Shown one piece after another: positions 33,304 to 44,300 of a DNA stretch of 56,579 bases. This DNA is from Candidatus Physcocola equi (lineage in GTDB: Bacteria > Bacteroidota > Bacteroidia > Bacteroidales > Paludibacteraceae), in NCBI GenBank assembly GCA_018064855.1, contig JAGHUM010000071.1:1-56579 (forward strand). Direction: 5' to 3'. The notes below the pieces were generated by a model that saw nothing but the letters and a program-made list of their open reading frames with translations, was not told the origin of the DNA and did no database searches. A program made the position numbers and the translations under genes. Each line of letters opens with the position of its first letter. Position 1 is the stretch's first letter.

Positions 33304-33756
33304 ATGCGGAAAATCTTTTTACTTTTGGGAATGATAGTCGGCGCATTTGTTTCCGACCTCTGCGCACAAAACCACACGCAGAAATGGAACGACTTTTACA
33401 AACGCATCGAATATTTTGACGAGCACGGACACCTCACGGGCTATGCCAAATACAATGATTTTTACAAACGCATCGAATACTACGACGCGAAGGGACATCT
33501 GCTGAAGACGGAAAAAAGAAACGATTTTTACCAACGAAACGAGACGAAAGACGCACGCGGCAATCTGCAATCCTACACGAAATGGAACGATTTTTACCAA
33601 CGGGAGGAAACACGCGACGCTAAAGGCAACCTGCTAAGTTACAAGAAATGGAACGACTTTTACCAACGCTTTGAGGTATATGACGCCAAAGGCCACCTGA
33701 CCGGCTTCTATAAATACAATGATTTTTACAAGCGCTGGGAATACAGGGAACCGTGA
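33304..33756 (+). CDS. Small secreted protein of 22-residue NDFYKR repeats
   Basis: ATG 33304 gives a signal peptide (MRKIFLLLGMIVGAFVSDLC, cleavage probably after CA before QNH). The mature protein is five and a half tandem units of 22 residues, each like KYNDFYKRIEYYDAKGHLLK, with NDFY[KQ]R and D.[KR]G[HN]L conserved. The repeats are also clear in the DNA (66-base period). The pattern recalls MORN/YD-type beta-hairpin repeats, but the family is not recognised. It is probably periplasmic or outer-surface. ATG 33304 is preferred over a frame opening at 33244 because only it starts at the signal peptide. Confidence 0.75.
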   Translation: MRKIFLLLGMIVGAFVSDLCAQNHTQKWNDFYKRIEYFDEHGHLTGYAKYNDFYKRIEYYDAKGHLLKTEKRNDFYQRNETKDARGNLQSYTKWNDFYQREETRDAKGNLLSYKKWNDFYQRFEVYDAKGHLTGFYKYNDFYKRWEYREP

Positions 33757-33836
33757 GCTATGAGTTGTGAGCTATGAGTTGTGAGTTATGAGTTGTGAGT
33801 TGTGAGCTGTGAGTTGTGAGTTGTGAGCTGTGAGCT
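33753..33836 (+). repeat. Heptanucleotide tandem repeat RTGAGYT, 12 units
   Basis: Twelve consecutive 7-base units (GTGAGCT, ATGAGTT, GTGAGTT variants) with no phase breaks. The array begins on the stop codon of the repeat-protein gene. Units vary only at positions 1 and 6. It is followed by CCCCCCTTAAAGGGAGG (33850-33866), which resembles the palindrome inside the epimerase gene. Confidence 0.85.
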
Positions 33837-33868
33837 GCCCCTCCTAAATCCCCCCTTAAAGGGAGGAC

Positions 33869-35482
33869 TTACCATGAGCTGCCACCGCCGCCGCCACCTG
33901 ACGAACCACCGCCATAACTGCGGCCACCACCGCCACCCGAAGACGAGCCGCCTCTGCCCCCGCCATTGAGTATCATTTCAATAAAGATGGAGAAGATGGT
34001 GGAATAAAAATTCATGATACGGACACGATACACCGATTCGGTCATCTTCTTCAGCAGATGCGTCACAATAGGGATATTGTCCGCCCAATGCACATGCGCT
34101 TTTGGCAAATCCACACCCGTGGAAGAAAAACCCTTATACAGTTGCTCGTCATCGTCGAAAACGTGGGCGTAAAGCATGTATTCATCCCAGTTATCCACAT
34201 CCGTTTTAAGCGCGCCACCGTCAGCGTCTTGAGCCATAGCCGCAGCATCGTCGCCACCATGCGTCTGTTGGAAGAAAGCGTGCAGATTCATGATCGTGCG
34301 CGCCTCGTCGTCCGAGAAACTTATGTCGCTAAGCATCCACTTCAGCGACTTTTGAAACTCATATACCTTTCTACGGTAGTCGCCCACCTTCATAAAGGCA
34401 TCAATCCGGTTGGCGTCGATCACGTATTCATCGTTAGCCATAAGCACAAGAAGGGAATAAAGCCTTCGCTCCATACCTTCCTGCTGCTGTGCCACGTTGC
34501 CCCATCCCTGGTCGAAATTACCAATATGCAGTCTGTCCATCCGCAGATTGCCGTCGGCATCCCTGCTGCCTTTGAACGAGATGATGTTGCGTTGCTCCAT
34601 GTGCAGCAAAAGCCCCTCAATGAGCCGGCGGTAACGCATCGTCTCAAACTCAAACGGCGAGTGGCTTCTGTATTTCTCATACACCCTGAAAGCAGTCAGC
34701 AGATTGATTTCAGCCGGCAGATCCCCGTTCAATACCGGAGGATTGTTTTCATAGAGGCTGCGCCTTCTGGAAGCGGCGATCAGATTGCCAATCGTGATTC
34801 TCCAAAGGTACTTTACAGGCACCACCACCGCCACGACGAAGAAAGAGGCGCCAGTCAGCATGACGAGAAGCGGAAGCAGGAACAGCATTAGAATTATGGC
34901 CACAAAGCCCCAAGCGTCTAAGTCAGAGTCATCCCCAGTGCCGCCATGGCTGTCGTAATAGTCCTGTTCGGTAAACTGGTTCAAGCAATACGCCTCAATG
35001 GTCTGCACCGCCTGCCATATACCTGCCCCATAATCATTTTCCTTAAAGTGCGGAATCATCTCATCATCGCAGATTCTGGCGCAGAGAATATCCGGGATGA
35101 CGCCTTCCATCCCATAGCCCGTGCCGATGAAGGCCTGGCCTCTGTCCGATTCTCCGCGTTTGGGTTTCACCAGCACGATCACGCCATTGCTGTGCTCCTT
35201 GCTGCCGATGCCCCACGCATTGATGATATTGGTAGCCACCATGCCAATGTCTTCCCCGCCGAGATCGTCAACGGTGACGACCTGAATCTGTGCGCTGCTT
35301 TTGCGCATAAAGGCTTCGAGGCTGTCGCGCATCATCTGCGCCATAGCGGGATCGATGATGTTGGCGTAGTCTTTCACAAAGTCGGCAGGAACAGGTTTTT
35401 GCGGGACAGTGAATTCCGCGTAACTGTTGAGGCTAAGCAAAGAAAACAGGAATATAACTAAGGATTTAAAGAGATTGCGCAT
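33869..35482 (-). CDS. TPM-domain membrane protein with a glycine-rich tail
   Basis: 537 residues. A signal peptide (1-22) precedes a TPM domain (about 30-180: FVKDYANIIDPAMAQMMRDS, QIQVVTVDDLGGEDIG, WGIGSKEHSNGVIVLVKPKR, FIGTGYGMEG). Two close membrane helices follow (about 190-230), then a long cytoplasmic-type region and a Gly/Ser tail (SSGGGGGRSYGGGSSGGGGG). The architecture matches YgcG-like TPM/DUF2207 proteins; TPM domains are also found in a photosystem II repair phosphatase. The role here is unknown. Confidence 0.82.
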   Translation of the reverse strand: MRNLFKSLVIFLFSLLSLNSYAEFTVPQKPVPADFVKDYANIIDPAMAQMMRDSLEAFMRKSSAQIQVVTVDDLGGEDIGMVATNIINAWGIGSKEHSNGVIVLVKPKRGESDRGQAFIGTGYGMEGVIPDILCARICDDEMIPHFKENDYGAGIWQAVQTIEAYCLNQFTEQDYYDSHGGTGDDSDLDAWGFVAIILMLFLLPLLVMLTGASFFVVAVVVPVKYLWRITIGNLIAASRRRSLYENNPPVLNGDLPAEINLLTAFRVYEKYRSHSPFEFETMRYRRLIEGLLLHMEQRNIISFKGSRDADGNLRMDRLHIGNFDQGWGNVAQQQEGMERRLYSLLVLMANDEYVIDANRIDAFMKVGDYRRKVYEFQKSLKWMLSDISFSDDEARTIMNLHAFFQQTHGGDDAAAMAQDADGGALKTDVDNWDEYMLYAHVFDDDEQLYKGFSSTGVDLPKAHVHWADNIPIVTHLLKKMTESVYRVRIMNFYSTIFSIFIEMILNGGGRGGSSSGGGGGRSYGGGSSGGGGGGSSW

Positions 35483-35506
35483 AATCTTATCAATTTGTAT
35501 GATTTA

Positions 35507-35514
35507 CAAAGATA
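35507..35514 (-). promoter_or_regulatory. -7 element TATCTTTG (minus strand) of the TPM gene
   Basis: Reads CAAAGATA on the plus strand, 25 bases before the start codon at 35482. A TTTG lies only 14 bases upstream of it, closer than usual. Confidence 0.45.
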
Positions 35515-35563
35515 ATCATATAATTTGACAAACGAGGGGATTGGGGAGGAGAAAACTGACATA

Positions 35564-35596
35564 ATGAAAATCGGCTACCATTTTCATGATAGCCGA
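35564..35596 (-). terminator. Terminator of the giant adhesin operon (minus strand)
   Basis: On the minus strand TCGGCTA and TAGCCGA (35590-35596 and 35571-35577) form a stem followed by TTTTCAT. An overlapping stem ATGAAAAT/ATTTTCAT (35564-35571 / 35580-35587) could compete. It lies 7 bases after the last gene of the operon. Confidence 0.6.
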
Positions 35597-35602
35597 CTGA
35601 TT

Positions 35603-37672
35603 TCAATACTTGATTTTGGCTTTTTCTGTATCGCTCATTGTTTCGGTAATCGGATGAACGATGTATTCGTATTCATGACCAACATAGACTTTTGTGTCGA
35701 GATATGAAGTGTCGTTAAACTTCACGGTCTTGAGCAGTTTCATGGTTCCACCATCTTCCCGTCGATATATGCGAACAAAATCGATTGAGCATCTGCAACG
35801 TTGCCATGCCACAGCAATGCCTCCAATAGTGTAATCCTTAGTCACTGTCAGATTCTTAATACAATGCGGACGCACCATTTTCGTGTGGTAATGCGGGCAT
35901 TCTGCAACACTGACATTACCACCATCATCATATATCTTGAAACGATAACCCACCTTTTCACCTAAAAATGACAAAGTATCGGTAAAGGACTGAGGGGTTT
36001 TATTTCCTTGCCATGCTTCTGCCAACACCCAAGCTGTATCTGGCAGGACATTTCGATAGAGTTCCACTTTCTCCACGTCCGTACTTGGACTATCATACCA
36101 CGTCAGCACCAGACTGTTATCTTCATTTTGCATGATAGAATCCACCACAATTAAAGCAGGCGGGATAGTGTCGGGACGCATTACCTTTACAAACTTGGAA
36201 TACTTACTATGACCATAGTTGGTTCCCACAGCCTGCACCAAATAATAGACGTCTTTCGTCAACACATTCAAAGACAATCGGTCTTGAAACACCTGCTGCT
36301 TAACCAAAGTATCGGAAAAACATAGGAACTCATCTGTGCTGTCATTAGCCATAAAGACACGATAGCCTAAAATCTTGTTATCAGGATTTTGTTTCCAAGT
36401 CAACGTCACCAAGCCGGTTGAATCCACCACTCCCTTCAAATCTGTTGGCGCATCTGGCGGAATGGTGTCGTATGGGAAACGATAAACAACACTACTGTAT
36501 CCTGTCTGTCCCTCGTCGCCACGTGCCACAACGCGATAGAAGTTGCTGTTGAGCGGCTTCTTATCCACAAAGTGAGTTGTTTTAGGGGTTAACGTATTCG
36601 AGATTTTGATAAACGTGTCTGGTTCTCCCACATGCATTCGTTCAGCACGCTGTACCTCAAGCGACCTGACCGTTTGATTCTCAGGGTTATCTATTCTCCA
36701 CTGGACATCAGCCTCTCCTTTTTCATTAAACTCAATACGGGTGATGACAGGTTTGACGTAATAGTCACATTTGACCATTTCGCTCACCACATTGCTCGGT
36801 TTCCCCGTGAAACCAAACGCGCTCACGCCAGTAATACGATAATAGTATCGTTTTCCGCATTTAGGTAAAAGGTCGCGGTAAGAACAAGTGTCACGATCCA
36901 TTTCTGAAGTCGATACATGGATGATCGGTCTTTCGTTTACCTTTTTAAAATGGATGCCATCTTCACTTCGTTCCAGATTGTAACCCGAATAGTCTTTGCG
37001 CAATTCTTTGCTAAGATACCAACTTAAACGCACTTTTTCATGAATTTTTTCAATCTTCACCTGCGTCATTTCTGGCAACTCCGTTTTTCTCGATGTGCTT
37101 ATAGTCACCTCTTGCGAAGTGTATTTCAGTTTAGCATTACGCGGACGCACACGGTAAGTGTATTCCTGCTGCGTCTGCGTTGTTTCGTCCAAGAAATTCA
37201 GTGCTGCATACTTTGACAACGATACGCTAAACTCCGCACTCAAAAGGAACATTCCATAAAAATAAGGTCCACTTTGTTTGCTCGTCATATCTTTATATGA
37301 CTGCTTAACAATGTTTATGGAATCCGGGAAATTTTTGGTCACCTCTTCTATGGTCCGGTCTTTATAGAGCACCAATTTGAGCATTCCCGCCTTGGAATCC
37401 ACTTTTTCCAACTGCGAGATCTCATCAAACGAACCCTTTACCACAGTTTCAATCGGTATCCAACCGTCCACAGATCCCAACTGCCTTCGTTCCACAATAA
37501 ACCCATCTTCCGCACATTTTTGGTAGATATCCAGATCCTTAGGATACCAACGCAACAATACGTCGTGACCAGTATAATACAAACGAAGTCCAATGTCATA
37601 TTTGGTTTGTGCAACCACATTACACAAACCAAGAATTGATAATACTAGAACTAAAAATCTTTTTTTCAACAT
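35603..37672 (-). CDS. Secreted fibronectin type III repeat protein
   Basis: 689 residues with a signal peptide (MLKKRFLVLVLSILGLCNVV, then AQ). At least four FN3-like domains are suggested by repeated VRLSWYLSKE, GYNLERSEDG, YYYRITGVSAFG, TLTWKQNPDNKILGYRVFM and YYLVQAVGTNYGHSKYSK segments. The last gene of the operon, 3 bases after its neighbour. It ends without a sorting domain that I recognise. It probably binds partner proteins or glycans at the surface (inference). Confidence 0.8.
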   Translation of the reverse strand: MLKKRFLVLVLSILGLCNVVAQTKYDIGLRLYYTGHDVLLRWYPKDLDIYQKCAEDGFIVERRQLGSVDGWIPIETVVKGSFDEISQLEKVDSKAGMLKLVLYKDRTIEEVTKNFPDSINIVKQSYKDMTSKQSGPYFYGMFLLSAEFSVSLSKYAALNFLDETTQTQQEYTYRVRPRNAKLKYTSQEVTISTSRKTELPEMTQVKIEKIHEKVRLSWYLSKELRKDYSGYNLERSEDGIHFKKVNERPIIHVSTSEMDRDTCSYRDLLPKCGKRYYYRITGVSAFGFTGKPSNVVSEMVKCDYYVKPVITRIEFNEKGEADVQWRIDNPENQTVRSLEVQRAERMHVGEPDTFIKISNTLTPKTTHFVDKKPLNSNFYRVVARGDEGQTGYSSVVYRFPYDTIPPDAPTDLKGVVDSTGLVTLTWKQNPDNKILGYRVFMANDSTDEFLCFSDTLVKQQVFQDRLSLNVLTKDVYYLVQAVGTNYGHSKYSKFVKVMRPDTIPPALIVVDSIMQNEDNSLVLTWYDSPSTDVEKVELYRNVLPDTAWVLAEAWQGNKTPQSFTDTLSFLGEKVGYRFKIYDDGGNVSVAECPHYHTKMVRPHCIKNLTVTKDYTIGGIAVAWQRCRCSIDFVRIYRREDGGTMKLLKTVKFNDTSYLDTKVYVGHEYEYIVHPITETMSDTEKAKIKY

Positions 37673-37675
37673 TTT

Positions 37676-40600
37676 TTAATCATTTTCTTCTGCAGTTGTT
37701 TCTGGAATTTCACAGTTGCCACATGTGACATTCTTATCTTCTCCGACACTAACTCTTATATCTGGCCAGAACTCTATGAAGCCACCTACTTCCACATGGA
37801 AATTCATTACGGCTTCACCCTGAATTGGAGCAGGCACCATGCCCTTCAATCCTACAAAGGCATCTGCTTTTATCACGCTCCATTTCTTTTCTGGGAATGG
37901 CCATTTCACTCCAAGGTCAACTCCCACATAGCCGTAAAGATTTCCTTCACCTCTCCATTTGCGGCACTTGTCCTCATAATTATATCTGCAATTCGTCAAA
38001 ATCAAGTCCGTACCTCCATCAAAGAAGAAACCGGCATATACCAAAGGTACCTTGTCAAACTTCACGTCCATCTGTGCATTCACACCAAAGGCAACACCTT
38101 TGGCTTTGACCTTCCCACCATCAGCCAACTGGTCTGGACGAACCATCTTTATTGTGAACATCTTTTGCGCATTCTGAGAAAGCGATTGGATATTGGCATG
38201 AGGCAACTGACCAGCCATGAAGTAGGCGCGTCCTTTTGCAACATTGCCCAGCACATGCACATAGCATGGCGCGGTGTCGGTACCAGCATATATATAGAAC
38301 TTCTCCGGCATCATAAGCATATTGAAAGTTCCCTCTCCGTACAGAATCTTCTTGTTGAAATCCAATTCCACGTTTGCATCCAATTTAAAGAATTTGTCGG
38401 ACGGACGGTATCTTGCCAAACATGTGCCACGGATAGTACCGGTTTTAGGTATATCCTTTGGAATACTCTTGTCTTCGACAACCTTGTCGCCTTTCTTTCT
38501 TTTTTCTGCCAACTCCATGTACTTGCCTCGCAAGTCGTTCAAGATTTGGTTGTTTTGAGTAAACTCATCCATCTTGTCTTGCACATTCTGCAATGCATCT
38601 TTCAAACCTGCGCAGAAAGGAGGTGTTGGCGTCACCACAGAAACATCACCACCAATCACAATTTGTTTCAAGGCAAAAGATGGTGTGAATTGCAACTGAG
38701 CCTCCGCATTGACTGTTGACATACCATTACCGCCCACGGTCAGACCCATACCAAAGATAAGACCAAGTCCCACTTTTTCTGTTGGAATATAATTAGACAC
38801 ATCAGCAAAACGGAATTTGTCGTTTTTCTCAGGGACCATCTTATCAGGATCTATTTCATTAAATACCCCCTCAGTCTCATCCATCATATGGAAATATGCT
38901 CCACCAGACAAACTTTTGATGTAACAACCACTGAAGACAGGAATACCATCGCCCGGTAGTGTCGCGTTTGCTTTGGTAAACCAATAATGAAGATCACCCG
39001 GGGCTGTTTCTTTTTGGGATTTTTCGGGAGTTGGTGGCGTTTTACCAAAAGCCAACTGCACGCCGACACCCATTTCGTCACCCATCGCAGGTATCTTCAT
39101 ATCAACCTGCCCCTTGAAACCTTTACCGAATACAGAGTCGTCCTTAAAGATGTCAATCGAGCCCTTCAAAGAGAATGCACCTTTATCGATGTTAATGGCA
39201 ATCTTGCCAACATCTATACCTCCAAAGTGCCATTTGCTCTTGTTCTCTTCTGTGGCCTCTTGGTGATACATCTTAAATTTCAACTTGGCTTCCGCACCGA
39301 AGTCACCACCCGATTTAGGCGCCAAGCCAATAGTAGTGGTGGCAGTCAAGCCACCCCATGCATCCACGGGAATATCTTTTCCATCTTCTTTGCCATAATT
39401 GCCACGGGCATTATCCCATCCCAAGTCCTTGATAGCAATAGTCAAGCCCATGAATTTCACACCAGCAGAACCACGCGTAGAAAGGTGGTCGATAGACACC
39501 TTCTGACCTAAGTTGCAGAATTTCAAGCCCTCGAAAGTAAAGCCTTCGAAACTACAGTCAAAACCAAGCTTACTACTTCCTCCTTTCGATGTAGCTGCAG
39601 ACTTCATATCAAACGATCCGTTCATTACGAGACGGAAGCCCAACTTGCTTGTCGTATCTACACCCTTTTCCGCATCTGTCAACTTCGGATTTCCCTTTTC
39701 ATCCAACTGTTCTGCTGCGGTTTTCGAAGTGAACAAATAAAGACCTGTTCCCGGATTGACCGTGACAGTCGCTTTGTCGGTAAATGGAACCCCGTAAGTC
39801 TGCTTTGACTTGAATGTACATTTACCTGCAAAGTCATACTTTTCTCTATTTTCATTGTACGAAACACGCACCGAAAAATCCATTTCCGTTGGTTTCGCTT
39901 TATTTTCTTTTTCCTTAAGTTCCTTTTCTGTTTGAACATCATTCTCATCCAAAACAGCCTTTTTATCCGCTTCCGCTTTAGCCACATCCCCATCATTAGA
40001 TGATGCAGTTCCCCCTTCCGCCTTTTTCTGGTCGTCAATAGGTCGCAGGAATGGCACAGATGCCGTACCGGTCATATAACCATTGATAAAATGGTTTTGG
40101 AGGACCTCAGCACCAATTTCCGAAATCTTCAGATGCACACCTGCATTACCTCCAACTTTTTTATCTACCAAGTTATTGACCACAGCCTTTCCTGTAAATC
40201 CATAGTCATCAATCAGCATATCTTTAATAGACGTGGAAGTTGGGGAATCGCCATCATTCAATCGGAAATCTTCCGGGAAATAGCAGGTCAATTCTTTAAG
40301 TCCCACACCAGTCCATGCTTCTGTATCAAAACCCTCTGGCAAGTAGCCCGCCGGCAAGGTGAACCCAGGTGCATTTTTTGTCGTACTGATGTCAAGCACC
40401 GCATCGTGGACCTCAAACACAAAGTTTTTAGCTGCCTTCTTGAGTTTAAACGGATAGTTAAAGCACAAGTTGGAAGTAATACCGTCTTTCACATTAAACG
40501 AGAAATGAGCAACGACCTTTTTGTCTTTCATCACCACCCATTCTTCGCGCACATTCGTCGGTTTATTATCCGTTGTCGATTGCGCAGATGTAGTAGTAAC

Positions 40601-41314
40601 TGTTGAACTCTTATCGGTTTTCGTTTCCTCCGCTTTTTTATCTCCAACTTTCCCTCGTTTAACCGGAACCAATAAAGTGTCGTTAAACTGTAGATAACCA
40701 GCAAGAAAAACATCGGTAATACCGTTACAGTCGAACTCGATATACGAACATTCACAATCTTGCAACGGGCAACCACCAAATAGCTCCTTATCTTGCTTTC
40801 CACCTGGGCACTCTTGACTATTCGTCTGAGCAGGTGCATTAGAATTTGAGTTTGAATTAGAAGACGTTTTCTGAGGGTCTTGAGGTCTTTCTCGACCAAT
40901 CAGATACAAGTCTGCCACTTTTTTTAAGAAAGGTAATTTCAAATCACGTTCAAGATAAATTCTGTTTGGAATATCTCCGTTATCCTTTTTGAAATATACA
41001 TCTCCTGCAAATTCTGCGTTTTTCGACCCGTCATTTTGTTCCGGCAAAAACGGCAATTTTATCTCTGCTGTAGCCCTTGCATAGGTGGCAGAAGCCTTTT
41101 CAACCTGTGTATTGTAAGGCACATCAGCGTTACGGATATATTGAATATCACGCAATGCAAGTTTTATATACACCGGTCCAAACTCGCCTTCAAGACCGAT
41201 TGGCGCCATAAAGGTAAATCCGTCATTCTCATCCGGATCTCCAGTGGATATTTCCTGCGCATGGATGGTGAAGACGAAGAAGAAAAAAAATATGATAAAT
41301 TGTATGCGTTTCAT
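37676..41314 (-). CDS. Large beta-rich secreted protein of unknown family
   Basis: 1212 residues. ATG 41314 opens a signal peptide (MKRIQFIIFFFFFVFTIHA, then QE); a longer frame reaching upstream overlaps the preceding gene and is not signal-like. Features include an Asn/Ser linker (SNSNSNSNAPAQTNS), a Cys-rich patch (CPGGKQDKELFGGCPLQDCE near residue 190-215), and long runs of alternating hydrophobic strands. A late coiled-coil-like stretch lies around LQNVQDKMDEFTQNNQ, and the C-terminus has CGNC. No enzyme motif. The pattern suggests an extended beta structure at the cell surface. I do not recognise a family. Confidence 0.7.
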   Translation of the reverse strand: MKRIQFIIFFFFFVFTIHAQEISTGDPDENDGFTFMAPIGLEGEFGPVYIKLALRDIQYIRNADVPYNTQVEKASATYARATAEIKLPFLPEQNDGSKNAEFAGDVYFKKDNGDIPNRIYLERDLKLPFLKKVADLYLIGRERPQDPQKTSSNSNSNSNAPAQTNSQECPGGKQDKELFGGCPLQDCECSYIEFDCNGITDVFLAGYLQFNDTLLVPVKRGKVGDKKAEETKTDKSSTVTTTSAQSTTDNKPTNVREEWVVMKDKKVVAHFSFNVKDGITSNLCFNYPFKLKKAAKNFVFEVHDAVLDISTTKNAPGFTLPAGYLPEGFDTEAWTGVGLKELTCYFPEDFRLNDGDSPTSTSIKDMLIDDYGFTGKAVVNNLVDKKVGGNAGVHLKISEIGAEVLQNHFINGYMTGTASVPFLRPIDDQKKAEGGTASSNDGDVAKAEADKKAVLDENDVQTEKELKEKENKAKPTEMDFSVRVSYNENREKYDFAGKCTFKSKQTYGVPFTDKATVTVNPGTGLYLFTSKTAAEQLDEKGNPKLTDAEKGVDTTSKLGFRLVMNGSFDMKSAATSKGGSSKLGFDCSFEGFTFEGLKFCNLGQKVSIDHLSTRGSAGVKFMGLTIAIKDLGWDNARGNYGKEDGKDIPVDAWGGLTATTTIGLAPKSGGDFGAEAKLKFKMYHQEATEENKSKWHFGGIDVGKIAINIDKGAFSLKGSIDIFKDDSVFGKGFKGQVDMKIPAMGDEMGVGVQLAFGKTPPTPEKSQKETAPGDLHYWFTKANATLPGDGIPVFSGCYIKSLSGGAYFHMMDETEGVFNEIDPDKMVPEKNDKFRFADVSNYIPTEKVGLGLIFGMGLTVGGNGMSTVNAEAQLQFTPSFALKQIVIGGDVSVVTPTPPFCAGLKDALQNVQDKMDEFTQNNQILNDLRGKYMELAEKRKKGDKVVEDKSIPKDIPKTGTIRGTCLARYRPSDKFFKLDANVELDFNKKILYGEGTFNMLMMPEKFYIYAGTDTAPCYVHVLGNVAKGRAYFMAGQLPHANIQSLSQNAQKMFTIKMVRPDQLADGGKVKAKGVAFGVNAQMDVKFDKVPLVYAGFFFDGGTDLILTNCRYNYEDKCRKWRGEGNLYGYVGVDLGVKWPFPEKKWSVIKADAFVGLKGMVPAPIQGEAVMNFHVEVGGFIEFWPDIRVSVGEDKNVTCGNCEIPETTAEEND

Positions 41315-41327
41315 ATTAACATGTCTA

Positions 41328-44300
41328 TTATTGTTCTTTTTTAACTCTTGAATAATTTGGATCAGAACATATACTTTTACTTGGGAGCTGTTGAGCATCA
41401 AACAAGACAGCATCTATATCTCTATCATTCAAAGGGAAAGTAATATAAGCTGGATTAAATAATGACGGATGTCTAATTATTTTCTGGACATTATTTTCAT
41501 CAATTGTCATCTCTCCTTTATAAATATAGTCAAATATTTCCCTCAAACCTTCTGTGCCCAATTCTTGAACAATATGTGCATATATCTGAGCTAAAATATC
41601 ATAATCATCATCTCCTACATAAATTGTGGATCCATTTGTTGAACCTAATTTTTCTTTTAGTTTATTATAAATTAATGTCCTTGTGTCCCCTAAACCTTCA
41701 GCCTTTATGTTCACTAGGCGACTTGCGTTTTTATTTAATGCACAACTAAGTGATTTTTCAACATATCTTTTATTCGAGAGATACAATTCCACTTTTTCAG
41801 TACCACTATAACCGTAAGACTCCCTGAAAAGTAGATAACAATAGGCAGAGAACACGGCCAATTCATCGTCGCGTAAGATATTTTTCTTAACGGAAGGTTC
41901 CTTTACTATTTGCTCATTTTGTTTGGTTGTTGTATTCTTATTTGACGATTTGTTTGCAGATAAATTTGTTGAAGTTGAAGAACTATGATTATCTGATTCT
42001 TCTCTAATAAAATCCGCTGCTGTGGTTCTACAACACATATATTTTAGAGAAGGGTCACTAATTGTTGCTTTTGTTTCCCCATAACCCATGAAATTAGTAG
42101 TTACATTTCCCAATTTTGTTCCCATTTTACTTTCTAATTCAGCTTTATAATCAGAAGAGAATTTGTCATGAATCAAATAAGTATAGTCTTCATTAACAGG
42201 CCCGGTTGACAAGGTTGCCCGAATCGCTATATACGAAAATGGATAACCCTCATCTGGATCACAATGCAATTTCACTCTGTATTTGTACAATCGTTGATTA
42301 TCGTCCTGTGCATAAGACTCCCAATTAGCACAAGTTAATACAGTTTGTTTTCTCAAGATCAAATCCACACTCTCCAAGTACAAACTTTCTTCTATCATCT
42401 GATCAACATCAATGCTTCTCTTTCCTACATTGTATAAAATATAATCTTCAAGATCATTATTTTGTTTGCGGGATTCATATAATTCTTCACCTTTTTCACA
42501 TGACAAATTCAAATTAGATTGCGGAAATACAGTTTTGATTGGCGCATTATTCTTATTTTCTATTTGAATAAACAAATGATTTTGCTGATCCTCATGTTCT
42601 CGAACTATATAAATATCTTTCAATTCATAACCATCTTTTGAATTCAATTCGATTAATAATTGTTTAGAATCCTCACTCGGAGCATACACTACAGCCTTCA
42701 CATAAGGTTTTGACAACGGTCCATCTTGAGGTGAAAAAAGAGCTATAATACCGTCTATTGCATCTTTACATAACTCTTCCGCCAATGCCTCATTGGCGCC
42801 ATCAAGAATAAGACTGGCCACTGTGTTAGACATAATTTTGATAAGTTTTTCGTTTTCCATACCAGCCATTACACACACCTGTCTAACAACTTTTTCTGCA
42901 GTATCTGCTACCAACGTTCTAACTGCAGTATTTTCAACTGGAGAAAGTCCTTTCGTTGTTGAATTCTGGTTTGTCGAACTGCTCGTTGAACTATTTGCTG
43001 TAGCATCAGGCGTAGAACTATTTGACTTTTTACTTCCCTTTATACCTTTTGCCAATGTTTTGCATACTGGCCAAAGCCAAGTCTGAACAGCACTAGTGCA
43101 CAAACACTGAGCATATACTTGCGACTCCTTTCCTTTATTCTCATCTTTCTCGGACTCCTTCCTACAGTCCCAAACAGCAGCCTTTATAGTAACTGCGACA
43201 TCAGCTAGTGTTGATAAGACTTGAAGTGGCTTGAATTTTTTTTGAAGTTCCTTATCATCACTATCACCTACTAATTTATCATAAGCATTCTCTGCAGCAT
43301 TCTTAGATACAGCAATAGCTCTATCTAAAGCCTTAGACCATGAAAATTCATGTGTATCTTCATCATATAATGCATGTTCCAAAACCTCCTGAGGTGTGGT
43401 TTTGCCTTTTTTTGCGGCATCAAATGTTTGGGCAATAGCCTCCTGAGCCAAACCCTCCGCTATACACAACGCCACATCCCAACCACCAAATTCTCCATCA
43501 TCCACCTTATCAAATGCCAAGATGACGTTCATAGTGGTATCAGAGGCTAACCATTGGTAATACTTTGATAGATAACGATCTGACTTGGTGGAATAATCCA
43601 TCAAGTTTTCTGGCACAGCACCTTGACCTACTGAAGAGTAATTAAATGTATGTTCCATACCAAAAAGACCATGGCAAAGTTCGTGGGAAACAATATCAGC
43701 ATTGAAATTATTTAGGTTATCCCCCACAAAAATATATCCTCTTCCTTGCCCACGCGGCATATAACCTCCTACATTCTCTTTCTTCGCTATAGGCAACAAG
43801 AACAGACATGCACTATATTGCGACTGTTCTTCTGCTGACAACACCTTTGCAAATTCACTCTGCAACGATTTCATTTCTTCTGTTTCATTCGTGAAGAATG
43901 ACGCACCATCACTCGTATTGAAACCGTCTTTATTCACCTCAAAATTGAATGAAGACTCAAACACATCAAACTCAAACTTCTTTCCAAGCGGAGCAAAAGA
44001 TTTGTTGATCGTTTTGGTTAAATCTGAGACCTGACTTTCAACATTATCCTTATCCACACTTGCAACTGGCACCAACAAAATCTTTTTGGTCATCGACTTA
44101 AGCGTATAGATACGTGCGAAACCAATTGTTCGTGCTTCCTGGCAGTCATTAACTATTTCTTGGTTGCTATTATCAGACGAACCAGACTGATTATTAGCAT
44201 CAGATTGAGAATTATCGGAATTATCTCCATTCTCTGCATTTTCACTTTCACCTGCATCGCCAGCATTATTTGAATCACTTCCATTAGATCCACTTGGTTT

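Noticed and set aside
33753-33836. CRISPR-like array
   Set aside because: The 7-base units have no spacers and no cas gene is near; it is a simple tandem repeat.
37816-38719. Plus-strand frame opposite the 1212-residue protein
   Set aside because: It is antisense to a secreted protein with a continuous frame; no start signal or family features.
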